Program-made: the position numbers and the translations under genes | In this document: positions 46,742-57,973 of the stretch, one piece after another | Layout of the letters: each line of letters opens with the position of its first letter | How positions within the stretch are numbered: position 1 is the first letter of the stretch | DNA from: Terfezia claveryi | Lineage: Eukaryota; Ascomycota; Pezizomycetes; Pezizales; Pezizaceae | NCBI GenBank assembly: GCA_015179025.1 | Contig: WHUX01000064.1 | Span: forward strand, 186,001 to 250,000 | Length of the DNA stretch: 64,000 nucleotides | Reading direction: 5' to 3' | The notes under the pieces: model-generated | Database searches by the model: none | What the model saw: only the letters and a program-made list of their open reading frames with translations | What the model was told of the DNA's origin: nothing

Positions 46742-49184
46742 TTACACCAAAGGCATATGTAGCGGCTGCGGAGACAAAGCCGGGGGCCAAGAGTGAGCGG
46801 AATCATTCGTCGCCATGTTCCCACTCTCACTCCCCACAGTGGTGTCACCACCCATTTCCGAAGGGGTCGTTATCTTCAAAGTGCCCGGCGACTTTGGGCG
46901 CACCCTCACCCTATCAGCCCCAGTACCAATTAGAGGTTGGTTACCCTCTTTCCCTGCCTCCCCGAGATACCGATCACCACTGCTATACGAGCTGAACCAC
47001 CGCCCCCTATGTTGATATCCCATATAACTCGGACCTCCCCCATAACTTCCTCTCTTCCACATATCTTGCCCTCTGCTGCCGCACTCATTCCTACCGCCAC
47101 CGCTTCCTTCTCCCCCAGTGTGCATTTCATATCCTCCATGCGGGAATCCTGGGCTTTGTCCCTGAATCGGTCTTTGCCATGTCGCTGTGAAGGGGGGTGT
47201 AAGTAATAGTGGCATGTTATTTTGATATCCAAAAGCGGTTTTGGGCGGGGGTGGCGTAGGGCTGGGTATGGAAGAGGAGTATCGTCGGGTATTGTACTGG
47301 TATTGTGAATGTGAGCTTCTATGTGAGTCCTGGTTTCTGTTATGTTGATATTTCTCAGGTACTAATTGATTGCACACAATGGCAACCCCAGCTTTACGCA
47401 CAATCGGAGTATGGCTATGCCCCCGATTTTCTTTCTGGGGATTATCATTGGTTGAACTTCGTGAACCAGAATATCTAGGGGATCCTGGCCGGAAAGAATC
47501 ATATCTTCGGCGCTTAGACCCCCTGGAAAAGGGGGCTGGGAGTGGTGCAGTAGTGGGCCCCGTATATGTGGATTGGCGACGGCCTCGGCGCCATAACTGG
47601 TCGCTATAACTCGTGAACTTGCGTTTGGTATTTATGGGGGCTGGGTGTTGATGTTTATAGCTAGGTATTTCAGCATTCCTAGTAGGGGTAGCTTTAACAT
47701 GAGATCCTAGGGACCTTTTGGACTTTGAAGACGACGTAGAGGAGGGGTAAGAGGGAGAGACTTCCATCTTCGTTGCTGGTGGTGTTCCTTCTTTGACCGA
47801 AGGGGAGCTTGACTCCTTCCTTGACGCAACCGCCAGTGTCTCGGAGGACCCCTTCCTCCAATATCCTAAAAACTCCCTGGGTGATCCCCCCAACCACGTC
47901 CCGAGCAAAGCAATGCCTACGTCCCCAGGAACTCGCACCAACCCTTTCCATATCTCCAGAATCCCTACACTACACTCCAATGCGCCAATACATTTATTGA
48001 TTTCCTCAGCAACCCTGCTGCCACATTTTTCCATAACTCTTATCAACTCCTCTTCCGCTTCGGGGTGCTCTATGAAAGTAGTAGTCTTGAGAGTGGAGTA
48101 GTTTTCAGAGAGCCACTTTAGGGGATCATGATGGGTTCCGGTGGCATCTGGGAAGATCTCATTGAAAAACACTCCAGGGTGGCGACCAGCAAGATAGAGG
48201 GCGGAGCCTTGGATAGCCTTCGCTTCGGAAGGTGAAGACCATGTACACGTAGCTAAGGATTTCCGGAGATTTTGGACCACCACAGAAATAGCGTAGTCGA
48301 GAGCAGATGGTATGCAACGGGGAATGAGGAATGGCAATTGGTCGAAGGCAAGTGTTCGAACCTGTAGATTTGGTGGTCAATGAAAGCCCCACTGGATTTT
48401 CCCCACAATAAACACGTACATTCTCATCTTGGTGCTGAAGTAGCTTCAGAAGAGCAAATATTTCCTCTTTCTTATCCAGTATATCAGATTCCAGGACATC
48501 GACGGTCAGCAAAAACGTAGCAGCAAGTTCTCTCCTATTATACGCTTTGCCGTCCGTCTCTCTCAAAAGTTGTCTGAATGCATCTTTTCTCTGAATTTTT
48601 TTTTAAAACATGCATGCTATTGAGGACCTTACGGGAGAGGCTTCGGCTAGGACTCATATCCCAACCTTTCCTATCCCATACTCCCCAATGCTTGCGGGAG
48701 AGAGTCAGCTTCTGTTTCTCCCATCTTCAACTCCCATCTCTTAGAAACCAAGTAGAATTGCCAACACAATCATGTTATACAGCGATGCTATCGAAAGTTG
48801 CAGCACCTCTCCTATTTTACCGCACTATCTCCATTCTTGCACCCTGTTGTGACGAACCAAATTATGCATATATATGGGAAAACTAGTGTGCCACACCTCT
48901 GACATAGCTCGATCCCCATCTAACACAGTCCTATAGACCTTGAGTATCTCTGCTTCGATAGCACTCCCGCCCAATAGCATATGCTCGGCACTGACTTTCA
49001 CCCTGTGATTCTCAGTGTTCTCGGAGATATTGCATGCACCACTGGCATCTTCAGGGGCAATTTCTTCGTCATTTTCAAGATTATCCCCACTGTCGTCTGC
49101 CTGTGTCAAAGTGGGAGACTCGATGTATGATTCCTCCTCGGGATTCGATAAGTAAGTACCCGGTGTTACCGCCTTGAGAGGCAT
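46742..49184 (-). CDS. API5-like HEAT-repeat protein, three exons
   Basis: Model: 49184-48897, 48590-48420, 48361-46742; 692 aa, all joins in phase 0. The join across the 306-bp first intron gives KVYRTVLDGDRAMSE + RKDAFRQLLRETD, then RRELAATFLLTVDVL, LKLLQHQDENVRVRTLAFDQ and LPFLIPRCIPSALDYAI. This follows the start of API5/AAC-11 proteins (helical repeats, KDAY, RLAAQFI..FF, DEDVSIR..AIKELP). A long low-complexity C-terminal half follows: Ser/Arg/Pro- and Gly-rich with RGSKRRRYDSF and GYQHRGRWFSS patches, perhaps RNA-binding. In animals API5 is nuclear and linked to FGF2 and apoptosis control; a fungal role is not known to me. The resemblance is moderate and the first intron is longer than typical here. 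Confidence 0.55.
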
Positions 49185-49935
49185 AGTAGTATGCGAACTA
49201 TTAAGACTTAAGAATTATAAGGATTTCCTCGAAACGTGGAATCGATAGTGGGTACATGAAATGTACAAGCAAGCGATGGCTTCAGAAGGGGTAGCTGACG
49301 GGAAATAAATACCAGACCGTCAATTCGCAGCCTGGCAAATAAACCACAAATGGTTTGTTTGCTGTCCCGACTTCCTTTGTCTGGAGATGTTGAGACAAAC
49401 GCCCCCCGCCTAGTCTGGCCAGACCACCCCCCACCGCGTGCAGCTATCCAAGGATGCACTCAATAATCCCAAGCATGGAGATAACTGTATGCGGATCAGT
49501 ATTCTAGACAATGCCAATTTCTTTGTACTAAGCCTGGTTGGCACCATGGGGTATTTCTAAAGTGAATAACTGCTGTCGAGCAGAGCCTCGGCTCTGTCAA
49601 ACGGCGAATTTCATCTCGCCAGCCAACTAAGGTAGCTGGTCATTTGCCCTAGTTTACGTACTGAAGTATGGAGCTTACTCATAGAGCCAAGTCTAGCACA
49701 CCCCTCCATAAAGATCAGGTGACCGCCGTACTCCAGCGCGTAAACACGTTCCGCTCTACATCCCCCCCGATTATTTCCACAACCTTACCGTTACCTCTGG
49801 TTCTCCAAGAACAGCCTACCCTAGTCACAAGGCACAGGACAGACAACGAACAGGACAGAAACTAAAGGTTCAGCTTGACCTCGGAGAAACATTCAACCCC
49901 TGGCAGGCAGGCGCCACTTTCAATCACCTGAGGCA
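49185..49935. promoter_or_regulatory. Divergent intergenic region, 46742-49184 gene / SNRNP27
   Basis: About 750 bp between start codons. Contains one CTGGTTGGCACC motif near 49533. A 65-codon frame at 49668-49865 is unsupported; this stretch may be SNRNP27 5' UTR. Confidence 0.35.
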
Positions 49936-50649
49936 ATGGCCAACCGCGCCCCACGGGGTCCCAGAGGTGCATTTCCCAGAGGAGGCGGGGGAGGAGGCGG
50001 AGGCTATGATGACCGACGCTCCCACAAAATGCGTTACGACGACGACCTCCCCGGCAGCCCACGCTCTGACCGAGAACGGGAGAGAGACAACCGAGACAGA
50101 GACTATGATCGACGGGACCGGGACCGAGATCGAGGTGGTGACAGGGACAGATTCCGAGATCGAGACCGAGGGGATAGGGGTGGAGATGGAGGCCGAGACA
50201 GAGACCGAGGTTACAGAGGAGGAGGCGACCGCAGAGACCGTGGCCGAGACCGGGATAGGGACCGTCGTCGGGATAATAAATCCCGGAGTGCCTCCCCCGC
50301 TCGAAACGCAGACTCGCATCGCACACGTTCCCACTCTCGCTCAAGAGACTATCGCCGGGGAGACCGTGATCGGCCTTCTGGGAGGGGTCGAACCCGTTCC
50401 CGCACACCACCGAAATCAAAACCTACTTCCCCACCACCGACAGAAAATATGGATACTACTCTCGATGGTGGCGACGATGATGCTGAAGCTGCAATGGCAA
50501 CAATGTTGGGTTTCAATGGGTTTGGCACAACGAAGCAGAAGAAGGTAAAAGGGAATGATGTTTACGCTGTTTCAAAGGATAAGCAGGCGACGTATAGACA
50601 GTATATGAATCGCGTGGGAGGTTTTAATAGGGCTTTATCACCGAGTTGA
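49936..50649 (+). CDS. SNRNP27: U4/U6.U5 tri-snRNP 27 kDa protein (RS-rich)
   Basis: Nuclear splicing factor of the tri-snRNP. Single exon, 237 aa. The N-terminus (MANRAPRGPRGAFPRGGG) leads into a long Arg/Asp/Ser-rich RD/RS tract (residues ~30-150). A short acidic linker (DGGDDDAEAAMATMLGFNGF) and the diagnostic C-terminus TTKQKKVKGNDVYAVSKDKQ followed by YRQYMNRVGGFNRAL match the SNRNP27 domain. It is longer than the human protein (155 aa) because of the RD tract. The repetitive GA-rich coding sequence gives long open frames on other strands, which are artefacts. Confidence 0.93.
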   Translation: MANRAPRGPRGAFPRGGGGGGGGYDDRRSHKMRYDDDLPGSPRSDRERERDNRDRDYDRRDRDRDRGGDRDRFRDRDRGDRGGDGGRDRDRGYRGGGDRRDRGRDRDRDRRRDNKSRSASPARNADSHRTRSHSRSRDYRRGDRDRPSGRGRTRSRTPPKSKPTSPPPTENMDTTLDGGDDDAEAAMATMLGFNGFGTTKQKKVKGNDVYAVSKDKQATYRQYMNRVGGFNRALSPS

Positions 50650-51696
50650 TATAATTTTCTCTACTCCATGGCATCGGAAGTCGACTTATTTCCTCGCAAT
50701 CAGATTTTTTGCCTGTTCTTCAAGTATATACTCTGTCTGCTGATTTTCTATGGCATATAATGGTGTCTTTCTCAGGGCCAACTGTATAATACCAATTTTA
50801 TATACCTATGCATACGCCTGTGGCACCTACTAACGTTATCCCGCTTACTTCAGGGAGCCCATCTTCGCCGATTAATACATACAGGATTCGATTATACTCT
50901 AATGCCTTCAATATAGCTCCGTCCAGTCCCAGTCCTTGCACTCTCGTCACTGTCAAGGTTTGTGCCAACCAGACTATGTGAAACCTTGTCTAGCAATACA
51001 GATAAGAGTTAGCCTGAGTTTTCAAGCATTGTATACGTTATAAAAATAGGTCATGATTTTGTAGTAGCATCTGAGAGAGTTTTTTTTTTTTTTTTTCTTT
51101 TTTCCCAAGACTAGCATTTATCGTCCATAATGTCCGCCTTCATATTTGATGTAAGTCCTGGTTGTATTTGTAGTTGTAGTCCCGGTAGTCTGGTTTGCAC
51201 TAGTCCCGGTCTTGTTTTTCATCCCTTATCCAGGTGGACGCACGCTCATCCCAAACGGAGTTTTCATCCTATATATGTATATAAGTACTTATGTTTATGT
51301 ACAAAGCATTATAGAAGCCCCTCTTGTGGCTGGGACGATTGTGGGATACCTAAAGGTTATCCATATTTTTCTGTAGAGTACTGAGATCCTCCCTAAGTAC
51401 ACGTCAGTAGCCAAACCCTTGCTAGGTACAGCAACTGCACCGCCCACTCAGCCGGCGTAAGTCACGAGATCATAGTGCAGCTTGGGCGTTGACGCGCGTA
51501 GATTGAAGTATAGTACTTAAAAGGGGAATTTGTCGGGCTTGGCGAAGGTTGAGGTTTCTGGTATATAAGGTCCTGTTCTAGCACGGAAAAACGTCATGGC
51601 ATCATCATCAATGAATATATATACACTTTCAGACTCCTCCAATAAGAGTGAGCTTTAGTCTAAGTGATTCATTTCTCTTTTTTTCAATTCACAGTT
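50650..51696 (+). promoter_or_regulatory. Probable 5' LTR / leader of the outer retrotransposon
   Basis: The 5' LTR should lie between SNRNP27 and the primer-binding site, but its left end cannot be fixed because the partner LTR is outside the window. TATATAAG at 51562-51569 is a plausible LTR promoter, and ...TTCACA at about 51688-51693 a plausible LTR end. A TGTGCCAACCAGACTA motif lies near 50970. Confidence 0.4.
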
Positions 51697-51717
51697 TGGC
51701 AGTACTAGAAAGACTCG
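51697..51717 (+). other. Putative primer-binding site of the outer element
   Basis: TGGCAGTACTAGAAAGACTC would pair with a tRNA 3' end: its complement reads TCGAGTC, a 5-nt T-stem, a 7-nt acceptor strand, one base and CCA, in correct spacing. The tRNA is not identified. Confidence 0.5.
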
Positions 51718-51876
51718 AGGAGCTCTCTCTCTCAACCTCCGAAAAAGCCGTGATTTACGAGGGGGTCTCCTCCTTGTCCTTCAGAAGTTCCCTGGTGTGG
51801 AGCGGTTGTTATCTGCTTATTCTGCTTCTCTAAGGCCTTAGGGCTGCGTGTATCTGCTCTTCATCATCTTTTTTTA

Positions 51877-53062
51877 TTGATCTTCTCCACCTCGCGGGTG
51901 TTCCTCGTTACCCTTCTCATTCTGGCAAACCCACGCCAAACTCTGAATATCCCGCTTTGGTGGGATATTCCCGAGAATTTGATCAGCTCGGATCATTCTC
52001 ATCAACACCCTCGGGAGAGCCAGGAACCCGGTTCTCGATTGCCTTCCCCCGTCCGAGCTCATTTGGAACACCGTAGGAGATATCGACCCGATCTACAAAG
52101 CCCTCGTCAAGGCTCAACACCAGAAGGAGTCGTGGCGATCGACGACTCTGACGACTCAAGTGACGCAGAAACGGTTGTGGGAATCCCGGGGGACGGTTTG
52201 ATCGAACCTCCATTTTCCCGCTCACTATCCCCTAATCCTTTCATTATCCAACAGCCAGTTGAAGAAAATAGAGCAAGAATAGATTACTCACATCTTCTGA
52301 AACCAAGACACTTTAGTGAAGAGAAGAACTCGCCAGGAGTCGAAGAGTTTCTAGACATACTCGAACTAACGTTCCTATGTCTAGACCCAATCCAGGATGC
52401 TGCCAGAAGAGAAAAAGTAAAAGTGCTAACACTTTATAGCCATCTGGAAGGTCCAGCATTACAATTCTGGATGACGTTGAAAGCCGATAAGAAAGCCACC
52501 TTTGCCTTGGCCGCCAATGCTTTGAAACAACGCTTTTCCACACAAATGGGGGACTTTGATGAATGGGCGGGGAAAGCACAAGCCATTGCGGACCTGAACA
52601 ACTTGTGTCAAGGAAAGCTTACGAGTGCCGAATATGTGGCAAAAGCGAATGGGATTTTTTCGGTACTGGGGGCTGAATATTCTTCAGTACTAGCTACGAA
52701 ATTTGTTGATGGACTTGAAGATAACCACACCAAAGATTTGATAGATTCCCAGTTCGATGAGGTTTACAACTTCCCTGAGGTAATCAGAGCATATGCAAAG
52801 AGCACCAAAGCCCTCCGGCGAAGGGAAATAGCTTCGCAGAAAACTCAGGAGAAAAAGGCAGAGGATAAGAATGAATCAGAATTGATGAGGGAGGCCCTAA
52901 AACAGAATACACAAATGGTGTATCAGGTAGGCGAGTTATTGAAAGGAATGAACCTAATCAAACAGCCAGATAAGACCCGCGGATATCAACCCATCGTGGG
53001 CTCAGTGGGAACACCTGGGGCGGTTGGAAACTCTGGCCCCCCACTCTCTCAAAATATAGCGG
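51877..53062 (+). pseudogene. Gag, capsid part (outer element)
   Basis: The open frame contains a Retrotrans_gag-type block: EEFLDILELTFLCLDPIQDA, KVLTLYSHLEGPALQFWMTL, ALKQRFSTQMGDFDEW and ATKFVDGLEDNHTKDL, then a charged coiled coil and a Gly/Pro linker. The frame begins at a TTG with no early ATG, so the true start is unclear (intron or upstream shift). The reading frame is cut at codon GCG of QNIA by the inner LTR and resumes at 58811. Confidence 0.75.
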
Positions 53063-53902
53063 TATAGAGGCACTTCTCTCCTAACGGAGGAACATGCACT
53101 TTGTGACCGATTGGTGAGAGCCACTATAGACAACGAAAATAAGGAGAGTAATAGTAGAAGGTGATTCCGTTCAATTCATGTGATACTGTCCTCAACGCAC
53201 GGCCTAAACACGCACAGAGAACAATACACGATCTCTGCTGATAAACTGCTAACTGCTGTGCTGCTGTACACGTATCTATGTCTGCATGCCTATCTTTATC
53301 ACCGCAATTTTCCACCTCTTTTATCTTCAAAAACTCTCACATGTAAACTAATCTGCTCCCTTACTTAGGCCCTTATCACACGCGTTACCCTGTTCCTTCG
53401 TGTTATTTAATCGATCATTCTTGTGACATCCATTACCGATATCCAACATCATCCCGACACTTCAACAGTTTTAACTTCAGTCGACAAGAACTAATTCTTT
53501 CACCTTTCGATAAAAATAGCAACTTTTTATTATCAATCCGAGAGTCATACCAAAAACTGTTCGACTCTCATAATCATTTGAAAACTTTTTGCTTGCAGGG
53601 TAATCTCAACCGATTTTCGCTTTTGCCAATGACTTCATTTGCGTTGTTTAGGGTCTTCAGGAGTCTAACAATATAGCCTGATATATCCCCTAAATCAATT
53701 CTCCGCTAAACTAAATCAAAGGTAATCGAGTCATGTGGTAATCTGAGAGTCATACCAAATCCTGTTCGACTCTCAAAATGTTTGAATAAATCAAAAATAA
53801 ATAAATCTCAAAAAAAATAACCCAAAAAAAAAAAAAATAACTAAATAAAAGATTAAATAAAAAACCAAAAAAAAACCAAAAAAAATAACCATTCCCTCCA
53901 TA
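53063..53902 (-). repeat. Inner element LTR (3' LTR in its orientation)
   Basis: Starts TATAGAGGCACTTCTCTCC and ends ACCATTCCCTCCATA on the plus strand, with an A-rich stretch at 53808-53888. Nearly identical to 57974-58810. Confidence 0.9.
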
Positions 53903-53918
53903 TCCGTCCCCCCTTCTT
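53903..53918 (-). other. Polypurine tract of the inner element
   Basis: On the minus strand AAGAAGGGGGGACGGA directly precedes the 3' LTR, as expected for plus-strand priming. The same 14-16 nt recur at 55588-55603. Confidence 0.75.
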
Positions 53919-53947
53919 AAAGTTGGCGTCCTCATCAACACAGCCCG

Positions 53948-55465
53948 TCAATCATCTTGGTCCTGCCACTCCTCTTCATCATCATCCCCTTCACCTTCTT
54001 CCTTATCTTCATATTCATCGGAGGTGTAGATTCCGGTATTCCTACGAGCTTCTCTGATCTTGTCGATTGGCGATTCAGTATCTTGGCGACTTGGTGGAGT
54101 TGGTTGTTTTGACAGCAGCTGTACACTAGGAGATGCTGCTATAACAGGTTGTGTTTGTGGTGGGTCCTGTTTTCTCATTTTTGGACGTGGAATCCCCTTG
54201 TCTTTTCGAGTTTTCCTGGGAGGAATGGGGTCGTCATTTTCAATTGACACGACCTTCATTTTGATCCCCGACATTAGCATCCATAGTCGTCTTGCTATCC
54301 TAGTTGTCAGTATTTGTTGATCCTCATTAGCTTCATTAGTGGCTACTGATAGCAGAAGTTCTCGGATCTTTTCCACTACTTCGATATCGGTCTTTGTGTC
54401 ATCGTCGAGATCCTCGATATCCTCCTGATCTAGTAGTTTGATGTATTCCGGGTCACAATCTTCAACCTCTGCCTGTTCAAATCGTACTCTGGTATATGCC
54501 GGTGTTACCTCCTCTGGGGACTTCGCCCTTTTTCTCTTCGCTAGCTCCCCTCCTTGCTTTGACCGTACTCCCTTCTTTGTAGTAGGCTGAGCTGCAGTAA
54601 CACTAGCTGTTCGTATTCGCTCGCTTCGGCGCACAGTAGCCACCGAACTACCTGCAGTTGGCACTACTGTATCTTCGGATTGTGGAAGTTCATCTATACG
54701 GGATTGGCGTTGTTCAGCTTCGGCATTCTGGATAAGATCTCTGGCATTTGTTGTCCCTTGTTTTTCTGCTATCGATGTCATCATAGCTACATACGCAGTA
54801 TGATATTTCTTCTGATCATTCGGGAGAATTGGAGGTAGGTCTCGATCCTGCAATACCTATCTAATATCCTCTACCATGAGCCACTTATCTTTCTGTGTGC
54901 GGGGGGTTGATTTTCGGTCTTCAATTTCTATGACGAACCGTAGTAAAATGTCGCGCACTAGATCCATTCCTCTATGAAATGACAATTCTTCTGCTGCGAG
55001 TGAACATTGTCTGGCAAATTCAATTGATGGCCAAGGGGGTTGTATATCCTGAAGCAATGGCATCCAATTTGGACCCTAGAATTTTTCAGTAGACAGATTG
55101 TAATTCTGTCTTCTCTTAACTGATGCATTGTACACTTCGCCGAACTTATTGAGTTCGTCCATTCTTAGATCGTCCCGTGCGTCTTCTCTAGAGACTCTCC
55201 ATGCTTGTAGTTCTGCTTCGGTTGCTTGTTCGATTAGGGTGGATTGTGCTGCGGCCAAGGCACCAACTTTCTCACCGCATTGTCTGGTCCATCTTGCTAT
55301 ACCTTTGAGAAATTTCCATTGATTTTTTCCGCCGACAATGGACTTTACTGCTCCTTTGAATTGGGTGTTGACGGTTGCCTCGCAACTCATCATTTCTTGG
55401 AACTTCGTCTGTAGCTCACCCTCTGCAACCGTCTTGGGTCGAGCCAGGATTATAGATGCTGACAT
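53948..55465 (-). pseudogene. Extra ORF of the inner element, 505 codons with two stops
   Basis: One continuous frame from MSASIILARPKTVAEGEL at 55465 to EEEWQDQDD before 53948, broken only by TAG at 55078-55076 and 54859-54857. It lies between the two polypurine tracts, downstream of the pol remnant. The N-terminal half is helical (VNTQFKGAVKSIVGGK, CSLAAEELSFHRGMDLVRDI). The C-terminal half is low-complexity and charged, with basic patches (AKRKRAKSPEEV, PPRKTRKDKG) and a very acidic end. No transmembrane segment, so it is not env-like in an obvious way. I do not recognise the family. Confidence 0.6.
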
Positions 55466-55587
55466 TGTGTATAGAAGTAAAAGAGAAGATATAAAGATAT
55501 GTGAAAGTAGAGGTGTATTCGGGAAATGTAAGTGAAAATGCTGTGTGTGTATGGTATGAAGTTCGAAAAAGAGGAGAATGGGTTATT

Positions 55588-55603
55588 CGTCCCCCCTTCT
55601 TAA
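55588..55603 (-). other. Second, internal polypurine tract
   Basis: TTAAGAAGGGGGGACG (minus strand) repeats the terminal tract right after the integrase C-terminal frame and before the extra ORF. It may be the ancestral terminal tract or a central priming site. Confidence 0.65.
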
Positions 55604-55676
55604 TGGTAGTAAGCTCCAGGCCATTCTGTAGTTCCCTCATGACCAAATTTCGAATTGAAAATTTTTGCACTATTTC

Positions 55677-56048
55677 CTATTGGTCGAGATCCATTTCGTT
55701 TGTTTCATCCTGTACTTCGCCATATTCTTCACAATCTACCCCTGTTCTTGGGTAAAACCTCTTCAATCTTTCTCCCGGATACGGTAGTTTCATGGAAGTG
55801 CCGTCCAATTCCTCCAATAGGTAAGTTCCCCGATCCCTACGTAGATCTCTTATCCGGTACGGGCCAAGCCAACGGTTTTCTAGCTTTCTTGACCATTGCT
55901 TAGTTAGGACGCTGTTATAGAGAAGAACCAAATCTCCGATATCTAGATCTTCCTTCCTTTGTCTTCTATTCCGATCAAAGAATGTTTTGTTTGTTTGTCG
56001 ATTCTTCGCTAACCGATCCGCTGCAATCTCTAAACGTTCTTTCTTTCT
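55677..56048 (-). pseudogene. Integrase C-terminal remnant (inner element)
   Basis: Reads ERLEIAADRLAKNRQTNKTF, then DLDIGDLVLLYNS, RWLGPYRIRDL and YLLEELDGTSMKLPYPGERL. This is the typical C-terminal part of Ty3-type integrases, with the GDLVLL and LGPYRI strands. It joins the gag frame at an AAAGAAAG-rich spot near 56045, the apparent breakpoint of the deletion that removed the rest of pol. Confidence 0.75.
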
Positions 56049-57459
56049 TTCCAGTTGTTTTGCTCGGGTTTCTGGACTTCTTTAGGCTTCCAGAACTTCA
56101 TCTTTTCACGAACATCTTTCTTAAGAATGCCCTGGCTCATGGTTTCAGACTCGGGTTTTGCTTTCTTGACGATCACAGGTTGGTCGTGCATCATCATCGT
56201 TTCACTGCAATCTGCAGCAATCGTTTTTTTCGCAGGAAAATCCAAAGTAATGACACTTGAAGTCGAACTTATTTCCTCCATTTTCGACTCCTTTGTCTTC
56301 ATGGCCTTTTCAACCCATTCTTTTTGCCATTCAGTCACTTGCCCATCTTCGTCCTGTGTTGGAAATGGTACTCGGGTATTCATTGACGTTTCTGAATCCC
56401 CCAGGAACAACGTATATCCCTTGAAATACACTTCTCCTCGTTCGATGGCCTTCTTGAGACTTCTGCATTCTTCTCTTCTATGCTGCCCTCCACACCAGTA
56501 GCATCCTCTAGGTCTATCGAAAAGCGAGTTATTCTGTGGATAGCTTCTACGACCGTATTGATTTAGGTTGAAAAGCTGCTGAGGCGGTGTCGTACCAGTG
56601 CCCACCATTTTCTTAAGCTCGGTATTCTGTATTTTCAAGTCCTTTAGTTGTTGAATGATTTCGTCCATTGGGTCAGGAATCTCTTGTTTTTTCGGGACTT
56701 TTTCCTTTTCCTTCTTTGCATTATTCTCCTTTTTCAAAATCTTCATTGCTGGAGTATCATCATCCTCGTCCGCTGGATCTTCGGCTTCTTCTCGAAGTAG
56801 CTTTCTCATCTGGGATCCACGACTATCCAACCACGCAATTGCCGCTTCCTTAACATCATGCCATCGTTCCCTGCATGAGTCCGGTTCACTTAAGAGCATG
56901 TCGTTCTTCTTCAAATTTGATCTCCTGCTTTAACTGGGAAAGCCGTCAAGAATAACCGAATTCTGCTAATCTTTGCCAATCTTTCTTCCTTGACCAGAAC
57001 CTCAGATTTGTCACTAAATTCCATAATAAACGCTCGATAATCTCCCGCACTTGGTTCAGTCTTCTTTTTCAAGTTCGCAATCAGCTTGTGCAAGTACTTC
57101 CGAGTATACTTTTGCATTTCTGTGTCACTTTCCTTGAAATCCTTGAGCATTGCGGTTCGAAAATCCTTCCAATTCGGGGTTTCATATGTTGCATAGGTTT
57201 TAAGATACTTCCCAACCACAGGTTCACAGTAAGAAACTAGTCGAATAATCCTTTCCTCATCCGTCCATCCTGCAGTCAAGTTTTCCCAGTTTTCCACAAA
57301 TCTCGAGACATTGGTACCGTCGAACAGAGGTGCCCCAATTTGTCCGGGCAAGGGTAAGAAGGTATAAGGTCCACGGTTTGCCTTTATAGTCTGGTTTTTT
57401 CCTCCTGATTCTGTATCTCCTAAACCAGATCCCGATCCAGAACCTGATCCAGATGCCAT
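56030..57459 (-). CDS. Gag of the inner element (two overlapping frames)
   Basis: Frame 1, 57459-56911: a Gly/Ser-rich start then PLFDGTNVSRFVENWENLTA, RLVSYCEPVVGKYLK and RKYLHKLIANLKKKTEPSAG, a capsid-like region. Frame 2, about 56914-56030: a charged region, coiled coil (IIQQLKDLKIQNTELKKM) and zinc knuckle CYWCGGQHRREEC. The frames overlap at ATCAAATTTGAAG near 56920, so the element needs a frameshift there or carries an indel. The C-terminus runs to the pol deletion breakpoint. Gag is the one product this non-autonomous element still mostly encodes. Confidence 0.7.
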
Positions 57460-57953
57460 TGTGTATATCTTTCTGCCGAATTGTGTGATGTATTTTGTGT
57501 TGCGTTGTGTGGGTTTCCCCGAAGTTGTTCCTCGAACAAAAATAAGAAGAACTTGAACCCGAGATCAAATAACAATTGTCGAAATGTTCTTTGATTCTGT
57601 GATAAGTCCTTATCCATCAAAGGTCTTTGCGTATTCGATAGCGTAGAAGCTACCGTTCGAATGGCTGTACCCACGAATGCTGCTGTTGATGATTTTATCC
57701 AAGGTGAACTCAGGTCATTATATACCTGAGCAGACTGAAAACCAATCGTCATCCAAAATATGATATCCCATGGCATACCCTTTAATGTCCAGGTACACAT
57801 ACTCCATAGTTCATCATAAAAAGTATATCCGAAGCTAGATAAAAGTAACAGTGATATCCGTATCTCTATTCGTGATATCATATCGCCTTCATTCTGATGC
57901 TTTGCCGATTTCATCATACCTTCCACCATTTTCCAAATCGTTGTCCGAACTCT

Positions 57954-57973
57954 CCGGTCGAAGGGACCAAAAA
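57954..57973 (-). other. Putative primer-binding site of the inner element
   Basis: On the minus strand TTTTTGGTCCCTTCGACCGG follows the 5' LTR. The TGG start fits pairing with a tRNA CCA end; the tRNA is not identified. Confidence 0.5.

Noticed and set aside
49862..50548. Long ORFs antisense and in another frame within SNRNP27
   Set aside because: They arise from the GA-rich repeats encoding the RD/RS tract; only the plus-strand frame has the conserved C-terminus.
53124..53368. Short ORFs repeated in both LTRs (also 58035-58279)
   Set aside because: Present only because the LTR is duplicated; no coding signature.
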